Of a DNA stretch of 64,000 nucleotides, positions 50,096 through 59,780 are shown piece by piece (positions within the stretch are counted from its first letter, which is position 1; each line of letters opens with the position of its first letter). This stretch comes from Schauerella aestuarii. GTDB lineage: Bacteria; Pseudomonadota; Gammaproteobacteria; Burkholderiales; Burkholderiaceae_B. The stretch covers positions 186,001 to 250,000 of the forward strand of contig NZ_SIZW01000040.1 of the NCBI RefSeq assembly GCF_009866805.1, written 5' to 3'. The notes under the pieces are model-generated. The model was not told where the DNA came from and did no database searches. It was given only the letters and a program-made list of their open reading frames with translations. The translations under genes were made by a program, and so were the position numbers.

Positions 50096-52384
50096 ATGGA
50101 TGAAAATCTCCGCCGCGCCGCACTCGAATATCACGAGTCCGGCCGCCCCGGCAAAATTTCGGTCATGCCGACCAAGCAATTGTCCAACCAGCGCGATCTG
50201 GCGCTGGCCTATTCGCCTGGCGTTGCGGCCGCTTGCGAAGAGATCGTCAAAGATCCCGTCAATGCATTTCGCTACACGGCGCGCGGCAATCTGGTCGGTG
50301 TGATCACCAACGGCACAGCCGTTCTGGGGCTGGGCAATATCGGCGCACTGGCCTCCAAGCCGGTGATGGAAGGCAAGGCGGTGCTGTTCAAGAAGTTCGC
50401 CGGCCTGGATGTGTTCGATATCGAGATCAACGAAACCGATCCCGACAAATTGGTCGACATCATCGCGGGCCTGGAGCCTACGTTCGGTGGCATCAACCTT
50501 GAGGACATCAAGGCGCCCGAGTGCTTCACGGTCGAGCGCAAGCTGCGTGAGCGCATGAAGATTCCGGTCTTTCACGACGATCAGCACGGCACGGCGATCA
50601 CCGTATCGGCCGCGTTCATCAACGGCCTGAAGGTGGTGAAGAAAGACATCACGCAGGTCAAGGTGGTGGTGTCCGGCGCGGGCGCTGCGGCGCTGGCCTG
50701 TCTGGAATTGATGGTCGATCTGGGCCTGCCCAAGTCCAACATCTGGGTCACCGACATCGAAGGCGTGGTGTACGAAGGCCGCACGACGTTGATGGATCCG
50801 GACAAGGCCGGCTTCGCGCAAGTCACCGAGCTGCGCACGCTGGGCGAAGTGATCGACGGCGCCGACGTCTTCCTCGGATTGTCGGCCGGCGGCGTGCTCA
50901 AGGCCGACATGGTCGCCCGCATGGGACCCAATCCGTTCATCCTGGCGCTGGCCAACCCCACGCCCGAGATCCTGCCCGAAGTCGCGCACGCCGTGCGCGA
51001 CGATATCGTGATGGCCACGGGCCGCTCGGATTATCCGAACCAGGTCAACAATGTGCTGTGCTTCCCTTACATCTTTCGCGGTGCGATGGATGTGGGCGCG
51101 ACCACGATCACGCGCGGGATGGAAAAAGCCGCCGTACTGGCGATCGCCAAGCTGGCGCAGGAAGAGCAAAACGAAATCGTTGCCGCGGCCTACGGCACCT
51201 ACGATATTTCGTTCGGCCCCGAGTATCTGATTCCCAAGCCCTTCGATCCACGCTTGATCGTGCGTATTGCTCCGGCCGTGGCGAAAGCGGCGATGGAAGA
51301 GGGCGTGGCCACCCGGCCGATCGCCGATCTCGAAGCCTACGTCGATCAGTTGCAGCAGTTCGTGTATCACTCCGGCGCGTTCATGAAGCCGCTGTTTTCC
51401 AACGCCAAGCGCCTGGTGCGCGAGGGTGGGAAAGCGCGCATCGTGTTTACCGAAGGCGAAGACGAGCGCGTGCTGCGCGCCGTACAGGTCATCGTCGATG
51501 AAGGCCTGGCCAAGCCGATCCTGGTGGGCCGTCCCGCCGTGTTGGCGGCGCGTATCGAGAAATACGGCCTGCGGATTCGCCTGGGCGAAGACGCGCAGGT
51601 TTGCAACCCCGAATACGACGAGCGTTTCCATCGCTACTGGACCACGTATTGGGAAATCATGTGCCGCCGAGGCATCACCAAGGAAATGGCGCGCGTTGAA
51701 ATGCGCCGCCGCATGACCTTGATCGGTGCCATGATGCTGCACTTGGGCGATGCCGACGGCATGGTCTGCGGCACGGTGGGCGCCTATGGCGATCACTTGC
51801 GTTTCATCGATGAGGTGATCGGTCGCCGCGCGGGCCACAAGGTGTATGCGGCCATGAACATCCTGCTGGTGAACGAACGCACGGTGGCGCTGGTGGATAC
51901 CCACGTCACCGACGACCCGACCGCCGAGCAGGTGGCCGAGTTCACGATCGCCGCCGCGGAAGAGATGACGCGCATGAATCTGATGCCGAAGGTGGCATTG
52001 CTGTCGCGTTCCAACTTCGGTTCCGGCAGTTCCGCATCCGGCGCGAAGATGCGCGAAGCGTTGGAAATCATTCGCGAGCGCGCGCCCGACATGGAAGTCG
52101 ATGGCGAAATGCACGGTGACTGCGCGCTGGACGAAACGTTGCGCCAGAAGCTGCTGCCGTCGTCGCCGTTGAAAGGGCAGGCCAATCTGCTGGTGTGCCC
52201 CAACGTCGATTCGGGCAATATCGCCTACAACCTGTTGAAGACGGCCGCCGGCGGCAACGTGGCCGTGGGCCCGTTCCTGCTGGGCGTGAATGCGCCAGTG
52301 CACATCCTCACCTCGAGCTCGACCGTGCGCCGCATCGTCAACATGACCGCGTTGACCGTGGTCGATGCCAACACGCCACGCTGA
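50096..52384 (+). CDS. maeB: NADP-dependent malic enzyme
   Basis: 762 residues. An N-terminal malic enzyme part ([43 protein letters not shown], the NAD(P) fold [17 protein letters not shown]) is joined to a C-terminal phosphotransacetylase-like domain (from about residue 430), usual for MaeB, where it is regulatory. It converts malate to pyruvate, CO2 and NADPH. The downstream gene starts inside its last 20 bp. Confidence 0.96.
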   Translation: MDENLRRAALEYHESGRPGKISVMPTKQLSNQRDLALAYSPGVAAACEEIVKDPVNAFRYTARGNLVGVITNGTAVLGLGNIGALASKPVMEGKAVLFKKFAGLDVFDIEINETDPDKLVDIIAGLEPTFGGINLEDIKAPECFTVERKLRERMKIPVFHDDQHGTAITVSAAFINGLKVVKKDITQVKVVVSGAGAAALACLELMVDLGLPKSNIWVTDIEGVVYEGRTTLMDPDKAGFAQVTELRTLGEVIDGADVFLGLSAGGVLKADMVARMGPNPFILALANPTPEILPEVAHAVRDDIVMATGRSDYPNQVNNVLCFPYIFRGAMDVGATTITRGMEKAAVLAIAKLAQEEQNEIVAAAYGTYDISFGPEYLIPKPFDPRLIVRIAPAVAKAAMEEGVATRPIADLEAYVDQLQQFVYHSGAFMKPLFSNAKRLVREGGKARIVFTEGEDERVLRAVQVIVDEGLAKPILVGRPAVLAARIEKYGLRIRLGEDAQVCNPEYDERFHRYWTTYWEIMCRRGITKEMARVEMRRRMTLIGAMMLHLGDADGMVCGTVGAYGDHLRFIDEVIGRRAGHKVYAAMNILLVNERTVALVDTHVTDDPTAEQVAEFTIAAAEEMTRMNLMPKVALLSRSNFGSGSSASGAKMREALEIIRERAPDMEVDGEMHGDCALDETLRQKLLPSSPLKGQANLLVCPNVDSGNIAYNLLKTAAGGNVAVGPFLLGVNAPVHILTSSSTVRRIVNMTALTVVDANTPR

Positions 52385-53594
52385 AGCGACCGTGTTGGAT
52401 GGCCGGAGCGAGTCTACCCCTCGCACCGGCCTGATCCTCACTGGGGGCGGCGCCCGTGCCGCCTACCAGGTGGGGGTAGTGCAGGCGCTGCTCGATATTC
52501 TCGATGCGCCGCGCCGTGGCGATTTTCGCAATCCCTTCGATATCCTCTGCGGCACCTCGGCGGGTGCGCTCAACGCGACCGCTTATGCCTGCCGGGCCGA
52601 TCGGCCGCACGTGGCCGTGGCGCGCATGCGGCGGCTGTGGTCGCGGCTGCATACCGGCATGGTGTATCGCACCGATGCGCCAGGCCTGATCCGGACGGGT
52701 GGGCGCTGGCTGGGCCTGCTGGCATTGGGCTGGATGTTCGCCGGCCGCCGTGGCCCCCGACCGCGCTCATTGCTCGATAACGCCCCGTTGGCGGATCTCC
52801 TGGCCCAGGTGCTGGATTTCGATCGGCTGCATACGCAGTTGGCGCAGCATTCGCTGACGGCGCTCGCGATCACCGCGTCCGGTTACACCTCCGGCCAGCA
52901 CCTGACGTTCTATCAATCGGCCGAGACGATCGATCCCTGGCAGCGGGCGCTGCGCCGCGCGGTACCCACGACGATCGGCGTGGATCATCTGATGGCCTCC
53001 AGTGCCATCCCGTTCGTGTTTCCGGCGCAGGCCGTGGACGTGTTTGGGCAGACCGAGTGGTGCGGCGATGGCTCGATGCGGCAGTTGGCGCCCATCAGCC
53101 CGGCGATACACATGGGGGCGGGCCGGGTCGTGGTGATCGGTACCGCGCATCGCGACGATACCCATCCGGAAGCCCGGCACCAGGATCCGCCGTACCCCAC
53201 GCTGGCACAAATTTCAGGTCATGCACTGGCGAACATTTTCATCGACAGCGTGTCTACCGATGTGGAAAGTGTGCGGCGCGTGAACGCCTTGATCGACGGC
53301 GGTCACGTGGGGCGCGACAGCGGGCTGCGCCGGGTGAACGTGCTGGCGTTGAGTCCGAGCGAATCGCTCGACACCCTGGCGCTGTCGTATCTTGACGACA
53401 TGCCGCGTGAGGTTCGCGCGCTTCTCGGTGCCCTCGGCATGGGCGTCGCGCCTGGGCGGCGGGAGGGCGGAACCTTGTTGTCCTACCTCTTGTTCGAAGC
53501 GCGTTACACCCGGCGATTGATCGAATTAGGTTATGCCGATACGATGCGGCAGACCGAGGCAGTGATCGGGTTTTTCAAGGAGGCGCCAGTATGA
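52365..53594 (+). CDS. Patatin-like phospholipase
   Basis: 409 residues from the ATG at 52365, overlapping maeB by 20 bp; a GTG at 52392, just after the maeB stop, is an alternative. The catalytic dyad is visible: oxyanion loop GGGARAAY, Ser65 in GTSAG and Asp235 in CGDGSMR. About 24 hydrophobic residues near 115 may touch the membrane. It is a lipid acyl hydrolase of unknown substrate, co-transcribed with maeB and the barstar-like gene. Confidence 0.9.
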   Translation: MPTRHAEATVLDGRSESTPRTGLILTGGGARAAYQVGVVQALLDILDAPRRGDFRNPFDILCGTSAGALNATAYACRADRPHVAVARMRRLWSRLHTGMVYRTDAPGLIRTGGRWLGLLALGWMFAGRRGPRPRSLLDNAPLADLLAQVLDFDRLHTQLAQHSLTALAITASGYTSGQHLTFYQSAETIDPWQRALRRAVPTTIGVDHLMASSAIPFVFPAQAVDVFGQTEWCGDGSMRQLAPISPAIHMGAGRVVVIGTAHRDDTHPEARHQDPPYPTLAQISGHALANIFIDSVSTDVESVRRVNALIDGGHVGRDSGLRRVNVLALSPSESLDTLALSYLDDMPREVRALLGALGMGVAPGRREGGTLLSYLLFEARYTRRLIELGYADTMRQTEAVIGFFKEAPV

Positions 53595-54055
53595 CGCGTA
53601 CCACTCAGGCCGGCGTGCAGCAGCTGTTGCAGCAGGGCGGCGAGCTCGATCATGCCGCATTTCAGAAAGTCGACGTGGTCGACGCCGCCAACGCATTGGG
53701 GTTGCCGTTGTTCGTGGCGGATTGCGACCGTGCCCGCAGCCGCTCGGCAGTATTGCGCGCCATCGCCAAGGCTGTCGATTTTCCCGTGTTTTTCGGCGGC
53801 AACCTGGATGCGCTCTACGACTGTCTGTGCGACACGGTGCTCGATCAGAAGAGCGGTGTCGTGTTGTGGCTTTACAGATTGCATTCGGGCGATCCCGCCC
53901 TCGAAGAAGATGCGGCGCGCGTCGCGCAGGCGTGTGCCGATGCGGCCGATTTTGCGCGTGAAAACGGTCGCACTTTTGCGTATGTGCTCGAGCATGCCGG
54001 CAAGCACCCCGATCCGCCGCCGCAAGCCGACGTACCGCGCTACGTCGACGACTGA
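53591..54055 (+). CDS. Barstar-family protein
   Basis: 154 residues; AGGAGG precedes the ATG at 53591, which overlaps the patatin stop by 4 bp. The core DFPVFFGGNLDALYDCLCDTVLDQKSGVVLWL matches barstar (FG-N-DAL-D-L). Barstar inhibits barnase-like ribonucleases, but no ribonuclease toxin is visible in the window. It could inhibit a distant or secreted RNase, or do something unrelated. Confidence 0.9.
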   Translation: MTRTTQAGVQQLLQQGGELDHAAFQKVDVVDAANALGLPLFVADCDRARSRSAVLRAIAKAVDFPVFFGGNLDALYDCLCDTVLDQKSGVVLWLYRLHSGDPALEEDAARVAQACADAADFARENGRTFAYVLEHAGKHPDPPPQADVPRYVDD

Positions 54056-54192
54056 ATGCACCCTTAACGACTGACGCATTGCTGCCGACGGCTGAACGCA
54101 TCACTAACGACTGACGCGCCGCCGGTGGCGCATGGTGGCGGGTTTTTCGACCGCTCGGCGGGCCTTGCCGGCTCCCATCACATCGCAGCGGT

Positions 54193-54966
54193 CTATAGCC
54201 AGCCGCGCCGGGCGCTGATGGCGGCCAGCATCGCCATCCCCGCGGTTTCGGTGCGCAGCACCCGATTGCCGAAGCGCACCGGGGTGACACCGGCCCGCAC
54301 CCCCAATGCCGCTTCTTCCGCCGACCAGCCGCCTTCGGGCCCGACCAACAGCGCCAGAGGGCGCGGCCTGGGCGCATCGGCGGGGTCCGCTGCGTCGAGC
54401 GCCGGGGGAGTGTGACGTGCGACAAGCGCCATGAGCGACGTTTCAGCGTCGGGTTGGCACAGCACGCGCTCACCCTCGAAGGGCGCCGCCAGCCAGTCGC
54501 GCAACGACGTCACGGGCGCGATATCGGGCACGCGATTGCGGCCGCATTGTTCGCAAGCCGAAATCGCTACCCGCTGCCAATGCACCTGCCGCTTTTCCAG
54601 ACGGGCACCGCTCAATTGCACGATGCTGCGCTGGGCAGCCACCGGCACGATGCGGCGCACGCCCAGTTCGACGGCTTTTTCGATGATCCAGTCCATCTTA
54701 TCGCCGCCGGGCAGGCCTTGCACCAGCACGATATCGCCCGGCAGTTCGGCTTCATGGGGTGTGTGGCCGCTTACATCGGCCAGTGCGCGGCTGCCGTCGA
54801 AGACCAGCGTGGCGGCATATTCGCCGCCATGGCCGTCGAACAGGACGATGGCCTCGCCCGCCCGCAAGCGCAGCGCGCGCGAGGCATGGTGCGCCACGTC
54901 GTCGGGCAGCGTATAGCGGGAATGGGCCGTGATCGGCGTCGAACAATAGAAGCGGGGGTGGGCCAT
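54193..54966 (-). CDS. rsmE: 16S rRNA (uracil-1498-N3)-methyltransferase
   Basis: 257 residues from the ATG at 54966 with an AGGAG site. A SPOUT methyltransferase: KAVELGVRRIVPVAAQRSIV, LLVGPEGGWSAEE and RFGNRVLRTETA form the knot. It methylates U1498 of 16S rRNA. It is convergent with the barstar gene across a 137-bp spacer. Confidence 0.96.
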   Translation of the reverse strand: MAHPRFYCSTPITAHSRYTLPDDVAHHASRALRLRAGEAIVLFDGHGGEYAATLVFDGSRALADVSGHTPHEAELPGDIVLVQGLPGGDKMDWIIEKAVELGVRRIVPVAAQRSIVQLSGARLEKRQVHWQRVAISACEQCGRNRVPDIAPVTSLRDWLAAPFEGERVLCQPDAETSLMALVARHTPPALDAADPADAPRPRPLALLVGPEGGWSAEEAALGVRAGVTPVRFGNRVLRTETAGMAMLAAISARRGWL

Positions 54967-55072
54967 CGAACACAATCTCCTGGATGCGCATGGTAGGGCA
55001 TAACTCCGTCCTATTTCATCTCTCGTGCGTAAGGAGGGTGGGGTTTGCCCCAAGCGCGTCGCTCGCGGGTGG

Positions 55073-55078
55073 TAAAAT
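55073..55078 (+). promoter_or_regulatory. Possible -10 box for tkt
   Basis: TAAAAT at 55073-55078, preceded by TGG (partly like an extended -10), 66 bp ahead of the tkt ATG. No good -35 is seen at standard spacing. Confidence 0.35.
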
Positions 55079-55144
55079 CGTGAGCTTTTCACACTGTCCA
55101 CCGGCTGCGCGGATGCGTTTGAAGGCCGGCTAACGAGTCCATAG

Positions 55145-57190
55145 ATGAGCCAACCTCCCGTCACCACTCCCGACCTCGCCAATGCCATTCGCGCTTTGGC
55201 CATGGATGCCGTGCAGCAGGCCAACTCCGGCCACCCTGGCGCGCCCATGGGCATGGCCGAGATTGCCCAAGCATTGTGGCGGGGGCATTTGCGTCACAAT
55301 CCCGCCAATCCGGCCTGGCCCAATCGCGATCGTTTCGTGCTGTCCAACGGCCACGGTTCGATGCTGATCTACGCGCTGTTGCACCTCACCGGCTACGATC
55401 TGCCGATCTCGGAACTCAAGAATTTCCGCCAGATGCACAGCCGCACGCCCGGACACCCGGAAGTGGGCATCACGCCGGGCGTCGAAACCACCACGGGTCC
55501 GCTCGGTCAGGGTTTGGGCAATGCCGTCGGGATGGCGCTGGCCGAGGCCTTGCTGGCGGGTGAATTCAACCGCCCCGGTCACACCATCGTCGATCACCAC
55601 ACGTATGCGTTCGCCGGCGACGGCTGCCTCATGGAAGGCATTTCGCACGAAGTGTGTTCGCTGGCCGGCGTGCTCAAGCTCTCCAAGCTTGTCGTGCTGT
55701 ATGACGACAACGGCATTTCCATCGACGGCAAGGTCGAACACTGGTTCGGCGACGATACCGCCAAGCGTTTCGAAGGCTACGGCTGGAACGTCGTGCGCGG
55801 TGTGGACGGTCACGATGCGGCTGCGGTGGACGCGGCCATCACGCTGGCACGCAGCAATACCGCCGATAACAGCGGCCCCACGTTGATCCTCTGCCGCACC
55901 GTGATCGGCAAGGGCGCGCCCAATATGGCCGGTACCGATAAGGTGCACGGTTCGGCTCTGGGTGCCGCCGAAGTGGCCGCCACGCGCGAAGCGCTGGCCT
56001 GGTCGCATGCCCCGTTCGAGATTCCCCAGCACGTGTACGACTGCTGGGATGCCCGCGATGCCGGCGCTGCCGCCGAAACGTCGTGGCAGGAAGGCTTCGA
56101 TGCCTATGCGAAGGCCCATCCCGAACTCGCCGCCGAGTACACCCGCCGCATGAAAGGCGACCTGCCGGCCGATTTCGCCGATCGCCTGAAAGTCTTCCTC
56201 GACGCCACGATCGGCAAGGCCGAAACCGTGGCCACGCGCAAAGCCTCGCAATTCGCGATCACGGCGTTGGCTGAGGTGTTGCCCGAACTGCTGGGCGGCT
56301 CGGCCGACCTGACCGGTTCGAACTACACCGATTGGAAGGGCGTCGTGCCCGTGCGCGTGGGCCGCGAAGCCCTGCAGTTCGGCCGCCACATCAACTACGG
56401 CGTGCGCGAATTCGGCATGGCCGCGGTCATGAACGGCATCGCGCTGCACGGCGGCTACCTGCCGTTCGGCGGCACGTTCCTCACGTTCTCCGACTACTCG
56501 CGCAACGCCATCCGCATGGCTGCGTTGATGAAGTCGCGCGTGATCCACGTCTTCACGCACGATTCCATCGGCCTGGGCGAAGACGGTCCCACGCACCAGT
56601 CGATCGAGCACGCCTCCAGCCTGCGCCTGATTCCCAACCTGTCCGTCTGGCGTCCGTGCGACACCACCGAAACGGCCGTGGCCTGGGGCTCGGCGGTGCA
56701 ACGCCCGGCCAGCCTCGGCATGACCGTCGCCGACGGGGGGCCGACGGCGCTGCTGCTGTCGCGTCAGAACCTGCCGTTCGTCGAGCGCGATGCGGCCACC
56801 GTGGCGGCGATCGCCCGTGGCGGCTACGTGCTGCGCGACGCGGCCGATGCCCGTGCCGTGATCATCGCCACCGGCTCGGAAGTGGCCTTGGCGCTGGACG
56901 CGCAAAAGCAACTGGCTGATGCCGGTGTGCCGGTGCGCGTGGTGTCGATGCCCAGCACCGATGTGTTCGATCGTCAGGATGCCGCTTACCGCGCCGAAGT
57001 GCTGCCGCGCGGTCTGCCGCGTGTGGCCGTGGAAGCGGGTATCACCGCGTTCTGGCACAAATATGTCGGTCTGGAAGGCAAGGTCATCGGTATCGATCGC
57101 TACGGCGAATCGGCGCCGGCCAACGCGTTGTTCCCGTTCTTCGGTTTGACTGCCGACAAGGTAGCGGCCGCGGTGCAAGAGATCCTCTGA
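55145..57190 (+). CDS. tkt: Transketolase
   Basis: 681 residues. A thiamine pyrophosphate enzyme of the pentose phosphate and Calvin-type pathways: [21 protein letters not shown] at the N-terminus, [13 protein letters not shown] in the TPP motif, and [15 protein letters not shown] in the Pyr domain. It is followed by gap and pgk. Clustering with gap and pgk is usual in betaproteobacteria and need not imply CO2 fixation; no RuBisCO gene is present here. Confidence 0.97.
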   Translation: MSQPPVTTPDLANAIRALAMDAVQQANSGHPGAPMGMAEIAQALWRGHLRHNPANPAWPNRDRFVLSNGHGSMLIYALLHLTGYDLPISELKNFRQMHSRTPGHPEVGITPGVETTTGPLGQGLGNAVGMALAEALLAGEFNRPGHTIVDHHTYAFAGDGCLMEGISHEVCSLAGVLKLSKLVVLYDDNGISIDGKVEHWFGDDTAKRFEGYGWNVVRGVDGHDAAAVDAAITLARSNTADNSGPTLILCRTVIGKGAPNMAGTDKVHGSALGAAEVAATREALAWSHAPFEIPQHVYDCWDARDAGAAAETSWQEGFDAYAKAHPELAAEYTRRMKGDLPADFADRLKVFLDATIGKAETVATRKASQFAITALAEVLPELLGGSADLTGSNYTDWKGVVPVRVGREALQFGRHINYGVREFGMAAVMNGIALHGGYLPFGGTFLTFSDYSRNAIRMAALMKSRVIHVFTHDSIGLGEDGPTHQSIEHASSLRLIPNLSVWRPCDTTETAVAWGSAVQRPASLGMTVADGGPTALLLSRQNLPFVERDAATVAAIARGGYVLRDAADARAVIIATGSEVALALDAQKQLADAGVPVRVVSMPSTDVFDRQDAAYRAEVLPRGLPRVAVEAGITAFWHKYVGLEGKVIGIDRYGESAPANALFPFFGLTADKVAAAVQEIL

Positions 57191-57261
57191 TCGGCGCGGC
57201 GCGATGATCGCGCCGTCCGTGCAGATTTCCGCTTTTATTTTTAAAACAAAGGAGCAGGTTC

Positions 57262-58272
57262 ATGAGTATTCGCGTCGCCATCAACGGCTATGGCCGCATC
57301 GGCCGCAACATCTTGCGCGCCCACTACGAATCGGGAAAGAAGCACGACATCGAGATTGTCGCGATCAATGATTTGGGCGATCCCGCCACGAACGCGCACC
57401 TCACGCGCTATGACACGGCCCACGGCAAGTTCCCCGGCACGGTCGAAGTCGACGGCGACTATATGGTCGTCAACGGCGACAAGATCCGCGTGCTGGCCAA
57501 CCGCAACCCGGCCGAACTGCCGTGGGGCGACCTGAAGGTCGACGTCGTGCTGGAATGCACGGGCTTTTTCACCACCAAGGAAAAAGCCAACGCCCACCTG
57601 AAAGGCGGCGCAAAGAAGGTGATCATTTCGGCACCGGGTGGCAAGGATGTGGACGCCACGATCGTGTACGGCGTGAACCACAACGTGCTGAAGAAAGAGC
57701 ACACCGTGATTTCGAATGCTTCGTGCACGACCAACTGCCTCGCGCCGCTGGTCAAGCCGTTGCACGACAAGATCGGTCTGGTCAATGGCTTGATGACCAC
57801 CATCCACGCCTACACCAACGATCAGGTGCTGACCGACGTTTATCACGAAGATCTGCGCCGCGCCCGTTCGGCCACGCACAGCATGATCCCCACCAAAACT
57901 GGTGCGGCCTCGGCTGTGGGCTTGGTGTTGCCCGAATTGAACGGCAAGCTCGACGGTTACGCCATCCGCGTCCCCACGATCAACGTGTCGATCGTCGACC
58001 TGTCGTTCGTGGCTGCTCGCGAAACCACGGTCGAAGAAGTCAACAGCATCCTGAAGGCTGCGGCCGACGGCGAGTTGAAGGGCATTCTCGACTACAACAA
58101 TGAGCCGCTCGTGTCGGTCGACTACAACCACAATCCGGCCTCGAGCACGGTGGATGCCGGCCTGACCAAGGTGTCGGGTTCGCTGGTGAAGGTGTCGTCC
58201 TGGTATGACAACGAATGGGGTTTCTCCAACCGCATGCTGGACACCACTGTTGCCCTGATGTCGGCAAAGTAA
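57262..58272 (+). CDS. gap: Glyceraldehyde-3-phosphate dehydrogenase, type I
   Basis: 336 residues. NAD fold [14 protein letters not shown], active-site Cys155 in [13 protein letters not shown]. An Asp in the AINDLGDP segment suggests a preference for NAD. AAGGAG precedes the ATG at 57262, 71 bp after tkt; a GGCGCGA/TCGCGCC hairpin lies between them. Confidence 0.97.
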   Translation: MSIRVAINGYGRIGRNILRAHYESGKKHDIEIVAINDLGDPATNAHLTRYDTAHGKFPGTVEVDGDYMVVNGDKIRVLANRNPAELPWGDLKVDVVLECTGFFTTKEKANAHLKGGAKKVIISAPGGKDVDATIVYGVNHNVLKKEHTVISNASCTTNCLAPLVKPLHDKIGLVNGLMTTIHAYTNDQVLTDVYHEDLRRARSATHSMIPTKTGAASAVGLVLPELNGKLDGYAIRVPTINVSIVDLSFVAARETTVEEVNSILKAAADGELKGILDYNNEPLVSVDYNHNPASSTVDAGLTKVSGSLVKVSSWYDNEWGFSNRMLDTTVALMSAK

Positions 58273-58279
58273 TGTTCGT

Positions 58280-58312
58280 GCGGGGGCGGTGTCCTTCGGG
58301 CGCTTCCCCCGC
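58280..58312 (+). other. Additional GC-rich inverted repeat after gap
   Basis: GCGGGGG (58280-58286) and CCCCCGC (58306-58312) with a 19-nt loop, directly after the gap stop and before the terminator-like hairpin at 58329. No T-run follows. It may be an mRNA stabilising or pausing structure. Confidence 0.4.
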
Positions 58313-58328
58313 GTGCGTTCCCCCTTTG

Positions 58329-58371
58329 GGGCCGGTCGCGGTCATGCCAGGCCGGCCCCTTTTGCTTTTTG
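58329..58371 (+). terminator. Terminator-like hairpin between gap and pgk
   Basis: GGGGCCGG (58329-58336) pairs with CCGGCCCC (58353-58360), followed by TTTTGCTTTTT. It ends 17 bp before the pgk ATG, so it would stop transcripts from gap or act as an attenuator in front of pgk. Confidence 0.75.
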
Positions 58372-58387
58372 AAAAGGTTGTCCGACC

Positions 58388-59584
58388 ATGTCCAAGGTTA
58401 TTACCCTTTCCGAGTTGGCGAAGTCTGGCCAGCTGCAAGGCAAGCGCGTGTTCATTCGCGCCGACCTCAATGTGCCGTTCGACGAGGCCGGCCGCATCAC
58501 CGAAGACACGCGCATTCGCGCCTCGGTGCCCGGTATTCGCCTGGCGCTCGACGGTGGCGCCGCCGTGATGGTGACCTCGCATCTGGGCCGTCCGGTAGAA
58601 GGCGAATTGGCTGAAGCCGATTCGCTCAAGCCGGTGGGCCAACGCCTGTCCGAACTGCTGGGTGCGCAAGTCCGCCTGATCGCCGATTGGGTCGACGGCG
58701 TGAGCGTGCAGCCCGGTGAAGTGGTGCTGCTCGAAAACTGCCGCGTCAACAAAGGCGAGAAGAAAAACGATGAAGCGTTGTCGCGCAAAATGGCCGCCTT
58801 GTGCGACGTTTATGTGAACGACGCCTTCGGCACGGCGCATCGCGCCGAGGCCACCACCCACGGCATCGCGCGTTTTGCGCCCATTGCCTGCGCCGGCCCG
58901 TTGCTCGCGGCCGAACTCGAGGCGCTCACGAAAGCCCTGCACGAGCCCAAGCGGCCGCTGGTGGCGATCGTTGGGGGTTCCAAGGTCTCGACCAAGCTTT
59001 CGATTCTGCAAACGCTTTCGCAGCGTGTGGATCAGTTGGTGGTGGGTGGCGGGATCGCCAATACGTTCATGCTGGCGAGCGACCTGCCGATCGGCAAGTC
59101 GTTGGCTGAAGCCGATCAGGTGGGCGAAGCCCGCGCCGTCATCGAGCAGATGAGCGCCCGCGGCGCGGCGGTGCCGATTCCCGTTGATGTGGTGTGCGCC
59201 AAAACCTTTGGCGCCAATGCCGAAGCGGCGACCAAGGCGGCCGCCGACGTGGCGGCTGACGATCTGATCCTGGATCTGGGTCCGGAAAGCGCCCAGCAAA
59301 TCGCCGACATTCTGAAGAAAGCCGGCACCATTGTGTGGAACGGACCGGTCGGGGTGTTTGAGTTCGACGCGTTTTCGCACGGCACCGAAGTGATCGCCCG
59401 CGCGATCGCCGAGTCGGATGCGTTCTCGATCGCTGGTGGCGGCGATACGCTGGCAGCCATTGCCAAGTTCGGCATCACCGACCAGGTGAGCTACATCTCC
59501 ACCGGTGGCGGCGCATTCCTCGAGTTCCTCGAAGGTAAAACGTTGCCCGCCGTGGAAGTGCTGGAGCAGCGCGCCGCAAAGTGA
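58388..59584 (+). CDS. pgk: Phosphoglycerate kinase
   Basis: 398 residues. [15 protein letters not shown] at the N-terminus, [16 protein letters not shown] in the middle, and the C-terminal nucleotide part with [30 protein letters not shown]. It acts next after Gap in glycolysis. A terminator-like hairpin separates it from gap, so it may have its own promoter. Confidence 0.97.
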   Translation: MSKVITLSELAKSGQLQGKRVFIRADLNVPFDEAGRITEDTRIRASVPGIRLALDGGAAVMVTSHLGRPVEGELAEADSLKPVGQRLSELLGAQVRLIADWVDGVSVQPGEVVLLENCRVNKGEKKNDEALSRKMAALCDVYVNDAFGTAHRAEATTHGIARFAPIACAGPLLAAELEALTKALHEPKRPLVAIVGGSKVSTKLSILQTLSQRVDQLVVGGGIANTFMLASDLPIGKSLAEADQVGEARAVIEQMSARGAAVPIPVDVVCAKTFGANAEAATKAAADVAADDLILDLGPESAQQIADILKKAGTIVWNGPVGVFEFDAFSHGTEVIARAIAESDAFSIAGGGDTLAAIAKFGITDQVSYISTGGGAFLEFLEGKTLPAVEVLEQRAAK

Positions 59585-59671
59585 CCGTGCTGTAGCGGCG
59601 AATGGCGAGCCAGCGTGCTGGCAGGTGTGCCTTGGCACGTCGACGCCCACCGACCCGCGATGCAAGTAAAG

Positions 59672-59707
59672 ACGCCGCGCCTTTTACCGGGACGCGGCGT
59701 TTTCTTT
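59672..59707 (+). terminator. Intrinsic terminator of pgk
   Basis: ACGCCGCG (59672-59679) pairs with CGCGGCGT (59693-59700), followed by TTTCTTT. It lies 88 bp past the pgk stop and ahead of the convergent DUF3141 gene. Confidence 0.85.
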
Positions 59708-59780
59708 CGGGGCTCGGAGTACAGGCTCCAAGCGTCGGCTGAAGACTCGGGCGTTGATCGTGCCTTACTTTGCTGCTGCC

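Noticed and set aside
50015-52441. 808-codon minus-strand frame opposite maeB
   Set aside because: His/Arg/Gly-rich antisense of maeB, which has both malic enzyme and phosphotransacetylase domains intact.
53591-54055. Toxin-antitoxin module built on the barstar-like gene
   Set aside because: No ribonuclease partner is present in the window; the partner gene is a patatin. Kept only as a speculative finding.
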